From Rhizobium mayense (GTDB lineage Bacteria > Pseudomonadota > Alphaproteobacteria > Rhizobiales > Rhizobiaceae): 64,000 nt of DNA. A model generated the notes under the pieces. It made no database searches. It saw only the letters and a program-made list of their open reading frames with translations, and was not told the DNA's origin. Shown in pieces: positions 29,301-35,813 of this stretch (position 1 is its first letter; the number at the start of each line of letters is the position of its first letter). The stretch spans positions 79,896 to 143,895 of the forward strand of contig NZ_JARFYM010000015.1 of NCBI RefSeq assembly GCF_030272705.1. Reading direction: 5' to 3'. A program made the translations under genes and the position numbers.

Positions 29301-32300
29301 CGGTCGAGGCCGACAACGGCAATCTCAGCGTCATCGGCTCCGATATCGCCGCCAAGGGCGGCACCGCGACCGTCATCGCCAAGGGTGACATCACCATCGG
29401 CGAGGCGACCGACAGCGCGTCCTCCTCCAGCCAATCCGGCTCGAAGAAGGCGAGTGATGCGACGACAACGGCCGAGGGCTCGTCGATCTCGGGCCAGACC
29501 GGCGTCAACATCGCCTCCACCGGCGGCAACGTCACCATCTCGGCCTCCGACGTCACCGCCGGCGATGCGGCCCACACGGCCGATGCCAACATCCAGGCGG
29601 CCGGCAACATTATCGTCGCTTCCGGCAAGGACACGGACGAGGCTACCTCCGACAGCAAGTCGAGCGGCTTCCTCTCCTCGTCGAAGACCCACACCCACAG
29701 CTACGACGAAGACACCGTCGGCTCCTCCATCTCCGCATCCGGCAACGTCAGCGCCAATGCCGGCAACGAGACCGTCATCTCCGGTTCCAACGTGACCGCC
29801 GGCAACAATCTCAGCCTCTCCGGCTCGACCGTCACCGTCATGGCGGCCGAGGAAGAGCACGAGAGCGACAAACAGACCAAGAAGTCCGGCATTGGTGTGG
29901 GGTCTGGCGGCGGGTTTATTTCGATCTATGGATCGAAGGATTCGAAGAACAGCCAGAGCGAGACCGATAGTATCGGCTCGACGCTCTCATCCGGCGGCGC
30001 GACGACGATCACGTCGACGCAGGGCGACGTCAACATCTTCGGCTCCTCATCGCATTCCGGCGACGGCACGGTCATCTCGTCGGCGCGCGACGTCAACATC
30101 GCGCCGGGAGCGGAGGAACAATCGTCCTCATCCGACACGAAGCGTTCCGGTTTTGGGATCAATTTCTCAAGCGGTAACGGCAGCGTCTCGGTCGGCATCG
30201 GTGTCGGCACCTCGGAAGAGAAGCGTTCGAAGGACGCCAATATCAATGCGGTCAGTTCGCTCGACAGCGACGGCGGCATCACCATAGCCGCCAACCGCAA
30301 CATCAACGATCAGTCCGGCCAAATCGCAGCGAACGGCGCGGTCGATCTGATCGCCGGCGACAGCGTCAACATGCTCGCGAGCAATGACGTCACCAATGCC
30401 TCGGAGATGCAGAAGAAAAGCTTTTCCGGCGTTAGCATCACGGTATCGTCGCAACTGATCAGTGCGGCTCAGTCCGGGGCGCAGGCGGCCAGCCTGCTTT
30501 CGGGCGATAACAGCGTCTACGGCATTGCCCCGGCTGTGCTGGCCAGCGTCAATGGCTACAATGCGATATCCCAGACGATGGCTGCCATCAACGCCAAGCC
30601 GGACCCGGACACCGGTCTGCGCCCCGCCGTCGCGTCGATCTCGCTAACTGCCGGCTACAGCTTTAGCGAAAGCTCCTCGGAATCGACGACCTCTATTCCA
30701 GTTCCGCCCACAATCCGCGGCAGTTCAGTCACCATTGTGGCCGAGTCCGGCGACGTCGTCGGCCGTGGCGTCCAGATCAGCGCGGGCATCGGCGAAGACG
30801 GCCAGGCTACGACCGCGTCTGACGATCCCAACAACGGCAATGTGCTGATCTCAGCGGCTGGCAATGTCGATCTCGAAAGCGTGCAGGCGACCAGCGACAG
30901 CAAGAGCAGCAGCAAGGCCGGTGGTGTGAGCATTGGTGTTGCGGCCGGGATTGACGCCGGCGGCAACATCTTGGGCGGTGGCCCAACCGCCAACGCAAGC
31001 TACAGCTCCGGCAAGGAGACCGGCAACTCGGTCACCCAGGTCAATTCGAATGTGTCCGGCACGAACACGGTCACCGTCGTTTCCGGCGACACGCTGACGC
31101 TGGCGGGCGGCGTGCTCTCCGGCAACACGGTCAATGCCAGCGCCGCCAGCGGCATCGTCATCGAGAGCCGCCAGGACATCGCATCTTATGACGAGAAAAC
31201 GCATAGTGCCCAACTCGGCATCAGTTCGGGTGGCATCAGCGGCGGCTATAACCAGGGCACCATTACCGGCGATTATGCCAACGTATCGCAGCAGAGCGGC
31301 ATTTTCGCCGGTTCCGGCGGCTATCACGTCGGCACCGACGGCACGATCGAACTTGTCGGCGGTTTCATCGGCTCGAGCGCCGATCTGACGAACAACGATC
31401 TGACCGCAAACCAGATCCTTTATTCCAACATCGAAAACTCGATGTCGGCCTCATCAAGCAGCTACGGCTTCAGCCTGATCGGTGCCGGCATTCCCGTCCC
31501 GGTGGTCGGCCAGCCGGCGAAGCAGGACGATCACGGCGAGACGTTCGCGACGATTACGCCGGGCAACTGGAATCTGACAAATCAGCAGCAGGATCTTGCC
31601 AGTCTCAACGCGGATGCCTCCAAGGCGAGCGACACTGTCGACGCCTTCGATATCGACAAGCTGAAAGCCCAGCAGGAGAGCGCTGCGGCGCTGTCGCAGC
31701 TCGCCAATATGGCGATCGGTTCACTTGCCAACCAAATGCACTGGGACGAAGGCACTCCCGCGAAAATTGCCTTGCACGCCGCCGCCGCCGCCCTGGTTGC
31801 TCAGCTGGCCGGTGGCGATCCGGGCCAGGCTGTAGCGGCTGCCGCCGCGGAAGAACTGATTAATGGCTTCTTGACGAATATGCTGAAGGCGGACCCCACG
31901 CTAACGGCGGTGGAGCGTATCGCCATCCAGCAATGGGCAGCCGCATTTATAGGAGCCGCGATTGGTGGAAACGGCGGTGCGGCCGCGGCAATCGATACCT
32001 TCAAATATAATTTCCTGACACACGAGCAGCTACAGGAAGCAAAGGATATCGCCGCAGCCATCGACAAGTGCGAAGCAGCCCTTGACAGCAAAGGATGCAG
32101 TCAACAGGACATCAATCAGCTGTATCTTCAGAAGTCCTATTATCTGACGTTATCGCAGAACAACACGAAAAACCTCATAGCGGATTGCGCGGGAAGCACC
32201 GCCTCCACGGCGTGCCAGGAAGGCATCAGGGAACTTCGCGATTTCCTCAAAGCAGTTTCAGACGATGATCTAGCCGGCTTACCAACGCAGGAACGAGCGG

Positions 32301-33907
32301 GCGCGTTTGCGGTGACGCAATCCATATTCGTGTATGACCGCATCCTGGGCGATCATCTGCAGGGCGTTCTTGATGGTACTGCCACCCCGGATCAGGCCCT
32401 TGCTGACGCGCTATCAGAAATGTCTAAGCTCCAAGGTGGAGTTGCAGCCTTCCTGGATGCGGCAGGCGTGGTCGGTGGGGGCGCAGCTTGCGCCGGTTCT
32501 GGTGGCGTCGTCTGCGCGCTTGGTATTCTTGGTGCAGCTGGCGCGGCCAATCACCTTTACGGTGATGCAAAACAGGCAATCACCGGCGAGGCGGCCAAGT
32601 CGATCCTCGAACTGGCCTTGGAAAACCGGGGCTATACGGCGGCAGATGCGGCGAAGTATCAAGCTTACGTCGACGCCGGGATTCTGATCGTGACCGCCGG
32701 GACGGTGGGTGGTCAGACCGTCTACAGCTTCGCCGTCGACGCTACCAAGCTCGGCGGCGCGAACAGCGCTTCGCGTCTCCTCCAGGGCGTCGTCGCCGAT
32801 GCCGATGCCGGGGCTTCTCAGATCAACGACGTCGCCCTGGAACTGAAGGGCGTAAGCTGCTCGGGCGGGAGCTGCACTGTCGGCTGCTCCTTTGATGGTT
32901 CGACCCTGGTCAAGACGGTCGACGGCTTTACTGCCATCCGCGATATACAACCGGGCAGAACGAAGGTCTGGTCCCGCGATGATCAGGGGAACGAGGGCTA
33001 TAAACTTGTCCTGCATCAGTTCCTCAATAGGCATGCGGAAACCGTCTATGTAACCTTGCAATCAGAAAAAGGCGGGCATCAACAGACAATCACGACAACG
33101 CTCACGCATCCGTTCTTTGCGGTGGTGCCCGAGCCGAGCATACTGCCGGAGGGACGCCAATATAGGGGCCCGATCACCCATGGAGCGTGGGTCGCTGCAC
33201 GCGACCTCGAGCCTGGCCAGAAATTGCTGGGGGCGGATGGAAGCTGGACCGACGTCGTTGGTGTTCGTATCGCGGCCAAGCCGCTAGACGCCTACAATTT
33301 GACGGTCGCCGGCTTCCACACCTATTTTGTCAAACAGGCAGGCAACGACGCCGCTGAGCCGGTGTGGGTCCACAATACCTGTACATACACGCCAACAATC
33401 AGCGGCGACCTTCTGAGCTCAAATAACGCAAAATATACGACGGTTGGACAGACGAGCAATGGAAATCCGGTTTACTACAGCAATGGGAATTATTTCGAAT
33501 TCAACGGAACCGCCGTTACACGAATTGATCCACAAAAGCAGGGGATTGTCTTCCAGAACCAAGTTCTTCAGTCCGCCGGAATTCCAGAAAATAAAGTCAA
33601 GATCCCGGGTGCTCTGAGCGATGGGTCAGTACAGAACGTTATTCCTGACGCCATTGTCGCAACGGGCACAGGAACTCCGCTGGACGGCGTAACTGAGGCC
33701 AAATTCTATAATGCGACGACGGTAAGGGAAACCAACCAACTGACTGCTCAAATGAGTTTCGCGACGACTGAGGAATTGCCCTATAATCTGGTTGTCGGGC
33801 CTAAAACAGTGGTTGATACGACGCTCCAACAAACAATAAACGAACTGCCGCATGGCGGAAATATCTATCGATTCGACCCTGCAACAGGAATCATGACGCG
33901 GTATTGA
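17345..33907 (+). CDS. Giant TpsA filamentous-hemagglutinin/CdiA-like exoprotein with Hint and nuclease-like toxin C-terminus
   Basis: A secreted beta-helical exoprotein of 5520 residues. The extended signal region (1 to about 55) ends VANAQS. The TPS domain (about 60-300) carries the hallmark NPNGI (166-170). Repeat arrays fill about 700-2900, with a cysteine-containing, non-repetitive insert at about 3145-3280, a Ser/Gly/Asn-rich repeat linker at about 3380-3515, and a conserved FETRAAFLDVSKF segment near 3560. Hemagglutinin-type repeats (about 3800-4700) lead to a helical pretoxin region (about 4800-4890, ending KYNFLTHEQ). The Hint domain (about 5180-5345) runs from GCSFDGSTLV to VWVHNTC. 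The last 175 residues are a toxin-like domain with PD (Asp5435) and EAK (5451-5453), as in PD-(D/E)XK nucleases. The start has GGAAGG upstream. Immunity gene 33915 follows 7 bp later. Confidence 0.93.
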   Translation: MSRTIVRRKPATAECGSKAGEGLARRLMCFAHQSLALTLSGLLIFQPMVANAQSISASTTAPVANQPSVGAAPNGAPLIDIVTPNAAGLSHNKYDNFSVGTQGAILNNFKGEVGISNLGGATPGNPNINASNPASVILNEVTSGNRSALNGPTEVFGTKADVIIANPNGITCNGCGFINTPHATLTTGVPNIGADGSLSGFTVNGGDVTFEGTGGYFAAGPGAVDLFDVVSRNIHVNGPVYGKTLRLTAGASNYNYATGQATALTATSGTPEYAIDGTALGAMQADRIKMVVTAKGAGVNMSGDMAANAGDLTLSADGKISIGNASARQGVSITSKSKVSAAKVTSKAKVAIQADQGITLQSVAADDDIALSSGTGLLSVTGDVNSATNVVMMSAGGISGANVTAGGATTLSASAGNVSLTGAANSKNALSITAASGAISAASLLTYDNIGLNAGLDITIAGTVFAQGKIAATGRSISTGATVSGLDIAATQADVSGKTMLTSSADLQLTATGGTVNAASLLSSGNIAVNATSLTAQTISGQSAIKINATGATAANGLVNVSGQILGGSDIAISGASIQATTIASGVDFTATDAAGGNIALGTVGTLDLTVAGAIDVDTLLSAGDLTAQANLLQANNLTSHCNVDIDGGVDVTSQLLSAGAITINGNANGVSADLLASGVDFAATKAAGTIVLRQGSDLRIDDSAGAIQAGTILAAGAINAVGQTVAADTITGHKDITLAGATGTTTGSGRVDISGQILGGGNVSISGSSIAADAIVSGVDIAATDAAGGTIVLGATAAETGNLTLAASGALSAGTLLSAGDLTADGTTITSDNISAHGDMTLGGAITVTDQILGSGKVHITGQRLSAQTLVAGIDFDATNAAGGTIVLGQAGDLTVAVSGAVAAPTIQAAGNLDARGASITADAISGHKDISLSGAAGTTPASGGVDVSGQVLGGNDVTISGSSIKAGAIVSSVDFAGTAAANGAIVQTTSGDLTLASTGMVDAGTLQSAGALSATGATVTADSVTAHGDMTLGGAISVSGQILGSGNVLITGQSLSAQTLVAGIDFDATKAAGGNIVLGQAGDLTVSDSGAVAASTIQAAGVIDISGATVTADAITGHKDISLSGATKVSGQILGGGDVNISGSGIKAGTIVSGVDFAATSASSGNIVLAGSGDLTLASTGNINAGTLLSAGDLSAAGVTVTAGAVTAHGDVTLGGAISVSGQILGSGNISITGQSLSAETVIAGIDFNATDAADGNIALGGTGDLTVSVSGTAAASTIQAAGAIDVNAAAISADAITGRKGIDLSGTTAGGGRVDVNGQVLGGGNIDISGSSINAGTVVSGIDFAATAAANGNIVLARSGDLSLVSNGNITADTLLSAGDLSASGTAITADSLTAHGDVTLSGPASTTTAGGRMDVSGQILASGNVLISGQSLFAQTVVAGIDFAATDAAGGNIVLGRAGDLMVSVSGGIAASTIQAAGAIGASGTTISADAVTGHKNISLSGATTIGGQVLGGGEVSISGSSIKAGTIVSGVDFAATSRGGRNIVLAGSGDLTLASTGAIGAATLLSAGDLSAAGSTIVANAVTAHGDVTLDGATSVSSQILGAGNVLITGESLSTQTLVAGIDFDATNASGGNIVLGQTGDLTVSVNAAVAASTLQAAGVINASGATITADAITAHKDITLAGATGATTASRRVDVSGQVLGGNDISIAGSSIKAGAIVSGVDFARTAAAHGAIVQTASGDLTLSSTGDVDIGTLLAAGALNASGTTVTADSVTAHGDMMLGGAISVSGQILGSGDVSITGQSLSAQTLVAGLDFDATDAAGGNIVLGQAGDLTVSDSGAVAASTIQAAGIIDARGDTVTADAITGHMDISLSGATKVNDQVLGSGDVNISGSGIKAGTIVSGVDFAATSASSGNIVLAGSGDLTLASIGNVDAGTLLSAGDLSAAGSTIVANAVTAHGDVTLAGATSITGQILGAGNISITGQSLSAQTLVAGIDFDATNASGGNIVLGQTGDLTVNVSGGAAASTIQAAGAIDISGATLAADAITGHKDITLAGATGTTTGSGRVDINGQVLGGGNVGISGSSITAGAIVSGVDFAATAGANGNIVLANSGDLTLTSVGNINTGTLLSAGDLSATGSTVTADAVTAHGDVTLGGAISVHSQILGAGNVLISGQSLSAQTVVAGIDFGATNASGGDILLGPTGDLTVMVGGNAAASTMQAAGAIDVSAATVTADAITGHKDITLSGATIVSGQVLGGSGVSISGPSITAGAIVSGVDFARTATTGGIVQTASGDVLLTSTGDLTIGTLLSAGDFTAQAIDLAAGSITSHGAVDLKANGTTSANGRVDVSGQVLSASNLSIDGGSLNAGLLVSGVDFAATNATGGNIALAPSGDLNLTLSGNVTAGTILSAGDFTATAADLQAGSVTSHGKVGITGDVDVTSQILAAGDLTLNGGGISAPVLISGIDFAATTATGGNIVLGQSGAMNLTASGDIVSQTMLSAGDFTAQASDLQADSITSHGKVAITASGNAGIGGNVDVANQVLAAGNLTISGGGISAPTLISGIDFAATNTAGGNIVLGSSGSMNLIASAGIATSTVLSAGTIDASAATITAGAVTAHGDVTLAGSNSVNVTGQLLAADDVALSGQTVQVGQAVTGVDFAATARSSNGAIALGSGGDLDIVAASAAAGTLIVAGSLDVTASAFTGGNVTSHGAVAIGLSTNPGAVAINGQLLGASYVSITGSGISGNVIVAGVDFAATSQSAGGNIVLGQVGDLTLKATSGNISTNSLIAAGSINANAANNVSANTVAHGDLSVNAGNAITLSGQSLTARNVNLAARSITINTLVSGVDFAATGAAPGGSLMLQRGGAMTLAASSGSINANVLLSGGSLAATATQNIGYASLQSLGNATLTAPGTISYTSTTRVGGNLTLNTGAIDLSGSRGSAIAGAGTLIVNASSANLAGSNLVFGGLALNLSGGADLSNAQISTVTNAGGSGDIAISAAGLATTAGTSLLAAHDLTLNLPSLANTGQLAAGNNLAFNVAGDFYNSPSGLVFAGNNANLFVGGVLTNDQGALLSGNGLAIAGPGGGQRNGAVVNYAGLIQSGGSMSILTNGLTNTTTSGPTIQRNVQISNTILSAYDLITRTYGCETRCGSGSGDHEETYGWTQTVDHLVNQIVTEDQLISGAGASAKIRAGSDLTINAINLTNAYSSIKSDGNMLLTVAGTLTNDGATLNRTTQTVCDSSTPCQYYPDVVSSDTTAGGPDCSGPNRPCLGGNDPSLTYSNNPNGQRDASRDLAAGTTVTIQAIGAVSGVIQARGALAINGGGAVNNVAANGSIAGQVAIDAPATASNPLGALSSMTAGGALFNVNAALASVAANGGASVGSGPSLGGSSSTIGSGPAISGNNLTAGAASISGGSLTANASASVSVNGVTAAGGGSINGGSLTASSSVSVSGNGVTAAGGASISGGSLTANGGASVSSNSVAAVSGPSINSNSLTTGGAAINPNSLMGKLTAAVGNTGNLAQVLQVNGAQLASLSKPQSGGVGGTVPGQVFLFETRAAFLDVSKFYGSAYFIDRIGYTPETQVPFLGDAYFDNQLVDEQMRQLVGDGLGAGSFIPGDNATDQMKTLLDNGVIYAEANGLALGQALTPEQAASLTQSIVVYQAEVVDGAQVLVPVVYLSAADRAKVNSAGAVIAGNTVSIDAGSVDNSGAIAAADGMTINATDIKANGGAFLAGGNMSLNATNGITLAAQTMNIGGETVVAANGGVTAGGNLKMDAGAGSLTLSGTKVAAGGSAELSGQNVTLGAVKQDDGGTQALIGTTVTTGGNLSIAGTSGVNIIASSAKVGGDLSVLSSSGSVNIISAGVENTVLNQDRLSLAQGGTITTTTSQIQQGSSLIAGGGMLVSGNQGVLIAGSTLAAGGNLGIVSTNGNIAITAAQDQTTSQAKTIAGAATGYQGGSSSSTSVTSNGSSITSANGGVTVEADNGNLSVIGSDIAAKGGTATVIAKGDITIGEATDSASSSSQSGSKKASDATTTAEGSSISGQTGVNIASTGGNVTISASDVTAGDAAHTADANIQAAGNIIVASGKDTDEATSDSKSSGFLSSSKTHTHSYDEDTVGSSISASGNVSANAGNETVISGSNVTAGNNLSLSGSTVTVMAAEEEHESDKQTKKSGIGVGSGGGFISIYGSKDSKNSQSETDSIGSTLSSGGATTITSTQGDVNIFGSSSHSGDGTVISSARDVNIAPGAEEQSSSSDTKRSGFGINFSSGNGSVSVGIGVGTSEEKRSKDANINAVSSLDSDGGITIAANRNINDQSGQIAANGAVDLIAGDSVNMLASNDVTNASEMQKKSFSGVSITVSSQLISAAQSGAQAASLLSGDNSVYGIAPAVLASVNGYNAISQTMAAINAKPDPDTGLRPAVASISLTAGYSFSESSSESTTSIPVPPTIRGSSVTIVAESGDVVGRGVQISAGIGEDGQATTASDDPNNGNVLISAAGNVDLESVQATSDSKSSSKAGGVSIGVAAGIDAGGNILGGGPTANASYSSGKETGNSVTQVNSNVSGTNTVTVVSGDTLTLAGGVLSGNTVNASAASGIVIESRQDIASYDEKTHSAQLGISSGGISGGYNQGTITGDYANVSQQSGIFAGSGGYHVGTDGTIELVGGFIGSSADLTNNDLTANQILYSNIENSMSASSSSYGFSLIGAGIPVPVVGQPAKQDDHGETFATITPGNWNLTNQQQDLASLNADASKASDTVDAFDIDKLKAQQESAAALSQLANMAIGSLANQMHWDEGTPAKIALHAAAAALVAQLAGGDPGQAVAAAAAEELINGFLTNMLKADPTLTAVERIAIQQWAAAFIGAAIGGNGGAAAAIDTFKYNFLTHEQLQEAKDIAAAIDKCEAALDSKGCSQQDINQLYLQKSYYLTLSQNNTKNLIADCAGSTASTACQEGIRELRDFLKAVSDDDLAGLPTQERAGAFAVTQSIFVYDRILGDHLQGVLDGTATPDQALADALSEMSKLQGGVAAFLDAAGVVGGGAACAGSGGVVCALGILGAAGAANHLYGDAKQAITGEAAKSILELALENRGYTAADAAKYQAYVDAGILIVTAGTVGGQTVYSFAVDATKLGGANSASRLLQGVVADADAGASQINDVALELKGVSCSGGSCTVGCSFDGSTLVKTVDGFTAIRDIQPGRTKVWSRDDQGNEGYKLVLHQFLNRHAETVYVTLQSEKGGHQQTITTTLTHPFFAVVPEPSILPEGRQYRGPITHGAWVAARDLEPGQKLLGADGSWTDVVGVRIAAKPLDAYNLTVAGFHTYFVKQAGNDAAEPVWVHNTCTYTPTISGDLLSSNNAKYTTVGQTSNGNPVYYSNGNYFEFNGTAVTRIDPQKQGIVFQNQVLQSAGIPENKVKIPGALSDGSVQNVIPDAIVATGTGTPLDGVTEAKFYNATTVRETNQLTAQMSFATTEELPYNLVVGPKTVVDTTLQQTINELPHGGNIYRFDPATGIMTRY
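19500..24360 (+). repeat. Higher-order repeat array inside tpsA
   Basis: Eight in-frame units are anchored on the motif I(T/S)G(Q/E)(S/R)L at 19925, 20498, 21044, 21635, 22181, 22754, 23300 and 23873. Successive distances are 573, 546, 591, 546, 573, 546 and 573 bp. Units thus alternate, giving a dimer period of 1119 or 1137 bp (373 or 379 residues). Each unit has two halves built on SGQ(I/V)LG...VSG(V/I)DF.AT...GDLT. The length differences reflect presence or absence of a short GTTT-type insert before RVDVSGQ. More divergent units continue to about 26050. Confidence 0.85.
27487..27890 (+). repeat. Low-complexity Ser/Gly/Asn repeat linker inside tpsA
   Basis: An imperfect repeat of about 22 residues, of the form SI(S/N)GGSLTA followed by SVSVNGVTAAGGG, is present in about five copies at residues 3380-3515. 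It lies between the Cys-containing insert and the conserved FETRAAFLDV segment and may be a flexible spacer. Confidence 0.7.
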
Positions 33908-33914
33908 GGCAAGG

Positions 33915-34676
33915 ATGGCAAGTGAACGGAAGAATAGCACACCAAGAATAGAGTTTAGCGTTGTAACCGAGAATTACATTTCGGACTGGAGTTTCGGTCA
34001 GCGTTTTTTTGAGATGCTGATCGCTACAGACGCGCGTCTGACGCCCGAAAAGATTGGAAACTCCGACGATTTGATCGCCTATGGAGATATTTCCACCTTT
34101 AGGCCACTCTGGGGAAGGCGTGTCCGGTTGGAAGGACCATTTGGTCCTTCGGATGTCTTGTGGCCTGTTGCTTGGCACCGCAGCACCAAGCTTGAGAGCA
34201 ATGGTAGGACAAGTTTTACCGATACAAGCAAGAAGGGGAACCTAATCCCCGGAGCTATTTCCTTATCGTCCGCATATGATGAGGCAACGGATTGGCTGCG
34301 ATTTTTTAGAGAAATCTGCGAGCTTACGAAGGCGGCCGCGGGGTTTATACATATCCCGGCGCGATTCGAGAGGCGTGAAAATGGATATTCGCCTTATTAT
34401 CCGGGCGCTGCCGGAAGTATCCTAAAGAAGCAATTGCCCAATATTGCCTGGGCAACCTTCTTTGGCCCTCCCTATTCTCATGAGGCCGATTTCGCGAAGC
34501 TTGCTGAAATTGGCTATCACGTTGAGGAGCTTGCTGGTGGCTACCTTCTGCTGATGAGCGACAACATCATGGATTCCTTCAACGATTTTCAGACCTTCTC
34601 TCGTCGGCGCATCGAACTAAAGAAGCACTTTAGGCCAGATTTGTTTCGTATCACCGAAGAAGCGCAAATGCCATGA
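33915..34676 (+). CDS. Candidate immunity protein for the TpsA toxin domain (Imm52-like)
   Basis: A 253-residue cytoplasmic protein without a signal peptide, 7 bp after the tpsA stop on the same strand. That is the place of a cdiI-type immunity gene. The sequence has aromatic-rich motifs (YISDWSFGQRFFEML, FRPLWGRRVRLEGPF, WLRFFREICELTKAA) and ends in a helical region. The general shape, about 230-250 residues with W/F-rich N-terminus, recalls the Imm52 family; I am not certain of that assignment. Base composition is visibly more AT-rich than the tpsA body, as is usual for exchanged toxin-immunity modules. Position is the main evidence for its role. Confidence 0.75.
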   Translation: MASERKNSTPRIEFSVVTENYISDWSFGQRFFEMLIATDARLTPEKIGNSDDLIAYGDISTFRPLWGRRVRLEGPFGPSDVLWPVAWHRSTKLESNGRTSFTDTSKKGNLIPGAISLSSAYDEATDWLRFFREICELTKAAAGFIHIPARFERRENGYSPYYPGAAGSILKKQLPNIAWATFFGPPYSHEADFAKLAEIGYHVEELAGGYLLLMSDNIMDSFNDFQTFSRRRIELKKHFRPDLFRITEEAQMP

Positions 34677-34724
34677 CGCGAAAGGAGCTGGCGAGCATAG
34701 ACGCCATGAATTCACTTGAAATGA

Positions 34725-35312
34725 CTGGCGCTCAGCGGCCCCGCCAATGTCGGTTGTAGCGAGAATCTAGCGGCTCAGTCGAGCGCCGGCTTTGCCGCGA
34801 ACGGTGGCTACGGCAGTGACAGGTCTAACGGCAACTCGGTCACGCAGGTGATCTCGTCCGTTGGCGCCTCGAACAACATCACCTTCGTCTCCAAGAGCGA
34901 CACGACGCTCAACAACACCGTCTTCTCCGCCGACACGATCGACGGCAATGTCGGCGGCGATTTTTCCATTTTCTCGACGCCGAACACCGGCAGCCAGTCG
35001 AACAGCTCGTCCTCGCTCGGCTTCTCCTTCACCGGGCCAACGATCGCCAACAGCAACGACGGCACGCAGTCTTTAACCACTGCCAATGCCGGCTCTGCGC
35101 TTGACGGCCTCACGCTTGGCGGCGTGCAGCCGGGCTTCGGCTCCGGCAAGGGCTCGACCAACTGGATCGATACGCCGGCCGGCCTCTATTCCACCGGCGA
35201 TCAGAACATCACCGTCGGCAAGAACACCAACCTGACAGCGGCCGGCCTGATCTCCAGCGACGGCCAACTCAATCTCGATACCGGCACATTGACCTGGTCC
35301 GACTCGTCATAA
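34725..35312 (+). pseudogene. Displaced fragment of a TpsA C-terminal repeat region
   Basis: The frame is open from 34725 with no proper start or signal peptide. It encodes hemagglutinin-type beta repeat sequence: NGNSVTQV at about 34830 matches GNSVTQV in the main TpsA (about 31024), followed by T.LNNTVFSADTIDG, NITVGKNTNLTAAGLIS and a stop at 35310-35312. It is high-GC like the tpsA body, and lies between the first immunity gene and the orphan toxin domain. It is best read as a piece of an earlier tpsA 3' end left behind when the toxin module was replaced. Confidence 0.8.
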
Positions 35313-35387
35313 CCAGGATCTTCGGCCTCCCTAATCGACTTACCAATTCGCCCATAGGTTTGGAGAATGTGGTCTATCTCTCTCTGA

Positions 35388-35813
35388 GTTTCATCCTCAT
35401 CGCCGCCCGTATATGGCCGGGAAGCCGGTAGTCGCCCGACGCCACGTCAGTCTGAAATCGATGTTGGTGAGGATCTGGGAGAGGGCCACACGCCTCACGT
35501 AAGCTACATAAATGGTGAGGAGTTTCCTTATGGAACGCCTGGCAGTGTCCGGCCGGACTTCATAGCAAACGACGGCAGCGCGGCCTTCGAGGTAAAGAAC
35601 TACAATATCGCGACGAATTCGGACGGCCTTATCAACAATGTCGCAAAGCAGGCAATCCAGCGTTCGACCAACCTGCCAGAAGGTATGCAACAGCTGCTAA
35701 TAATTGACACTCGCGGCCAAGCGGTGACAGACGCGCAAAAATCGGCGATTATTCAAGGCATTGTACAAAAATCAAACGGTATAATTAACCCAGGGGCTAT
35801 ATTGTTCAAATGA
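35388..35813 (+). pseudogene. Orphan CdiA-CT-like toxin C-terminal domain without start
   Basis: The frame is open from 35388 (after TGA at 35385) to the stop at 35811-35813 with no ATG near its beginning, about 141 residues. The core reads VRPDFIANDGSAAFEVKNYN, a PD...EVK pattern of PD-(D/E)XK nucleases. Then come NLP/EGMQQLLIIDTRGQ and a short helical end, resembling the CdiA C-terminal nuclease (tRNase) domain family. It overlaps the next gene by 4 bp (ATGA). It should be silent on its own, but could be expressed after recombination with the main tpsA or from a cryptic start. Confidence 0.78.
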
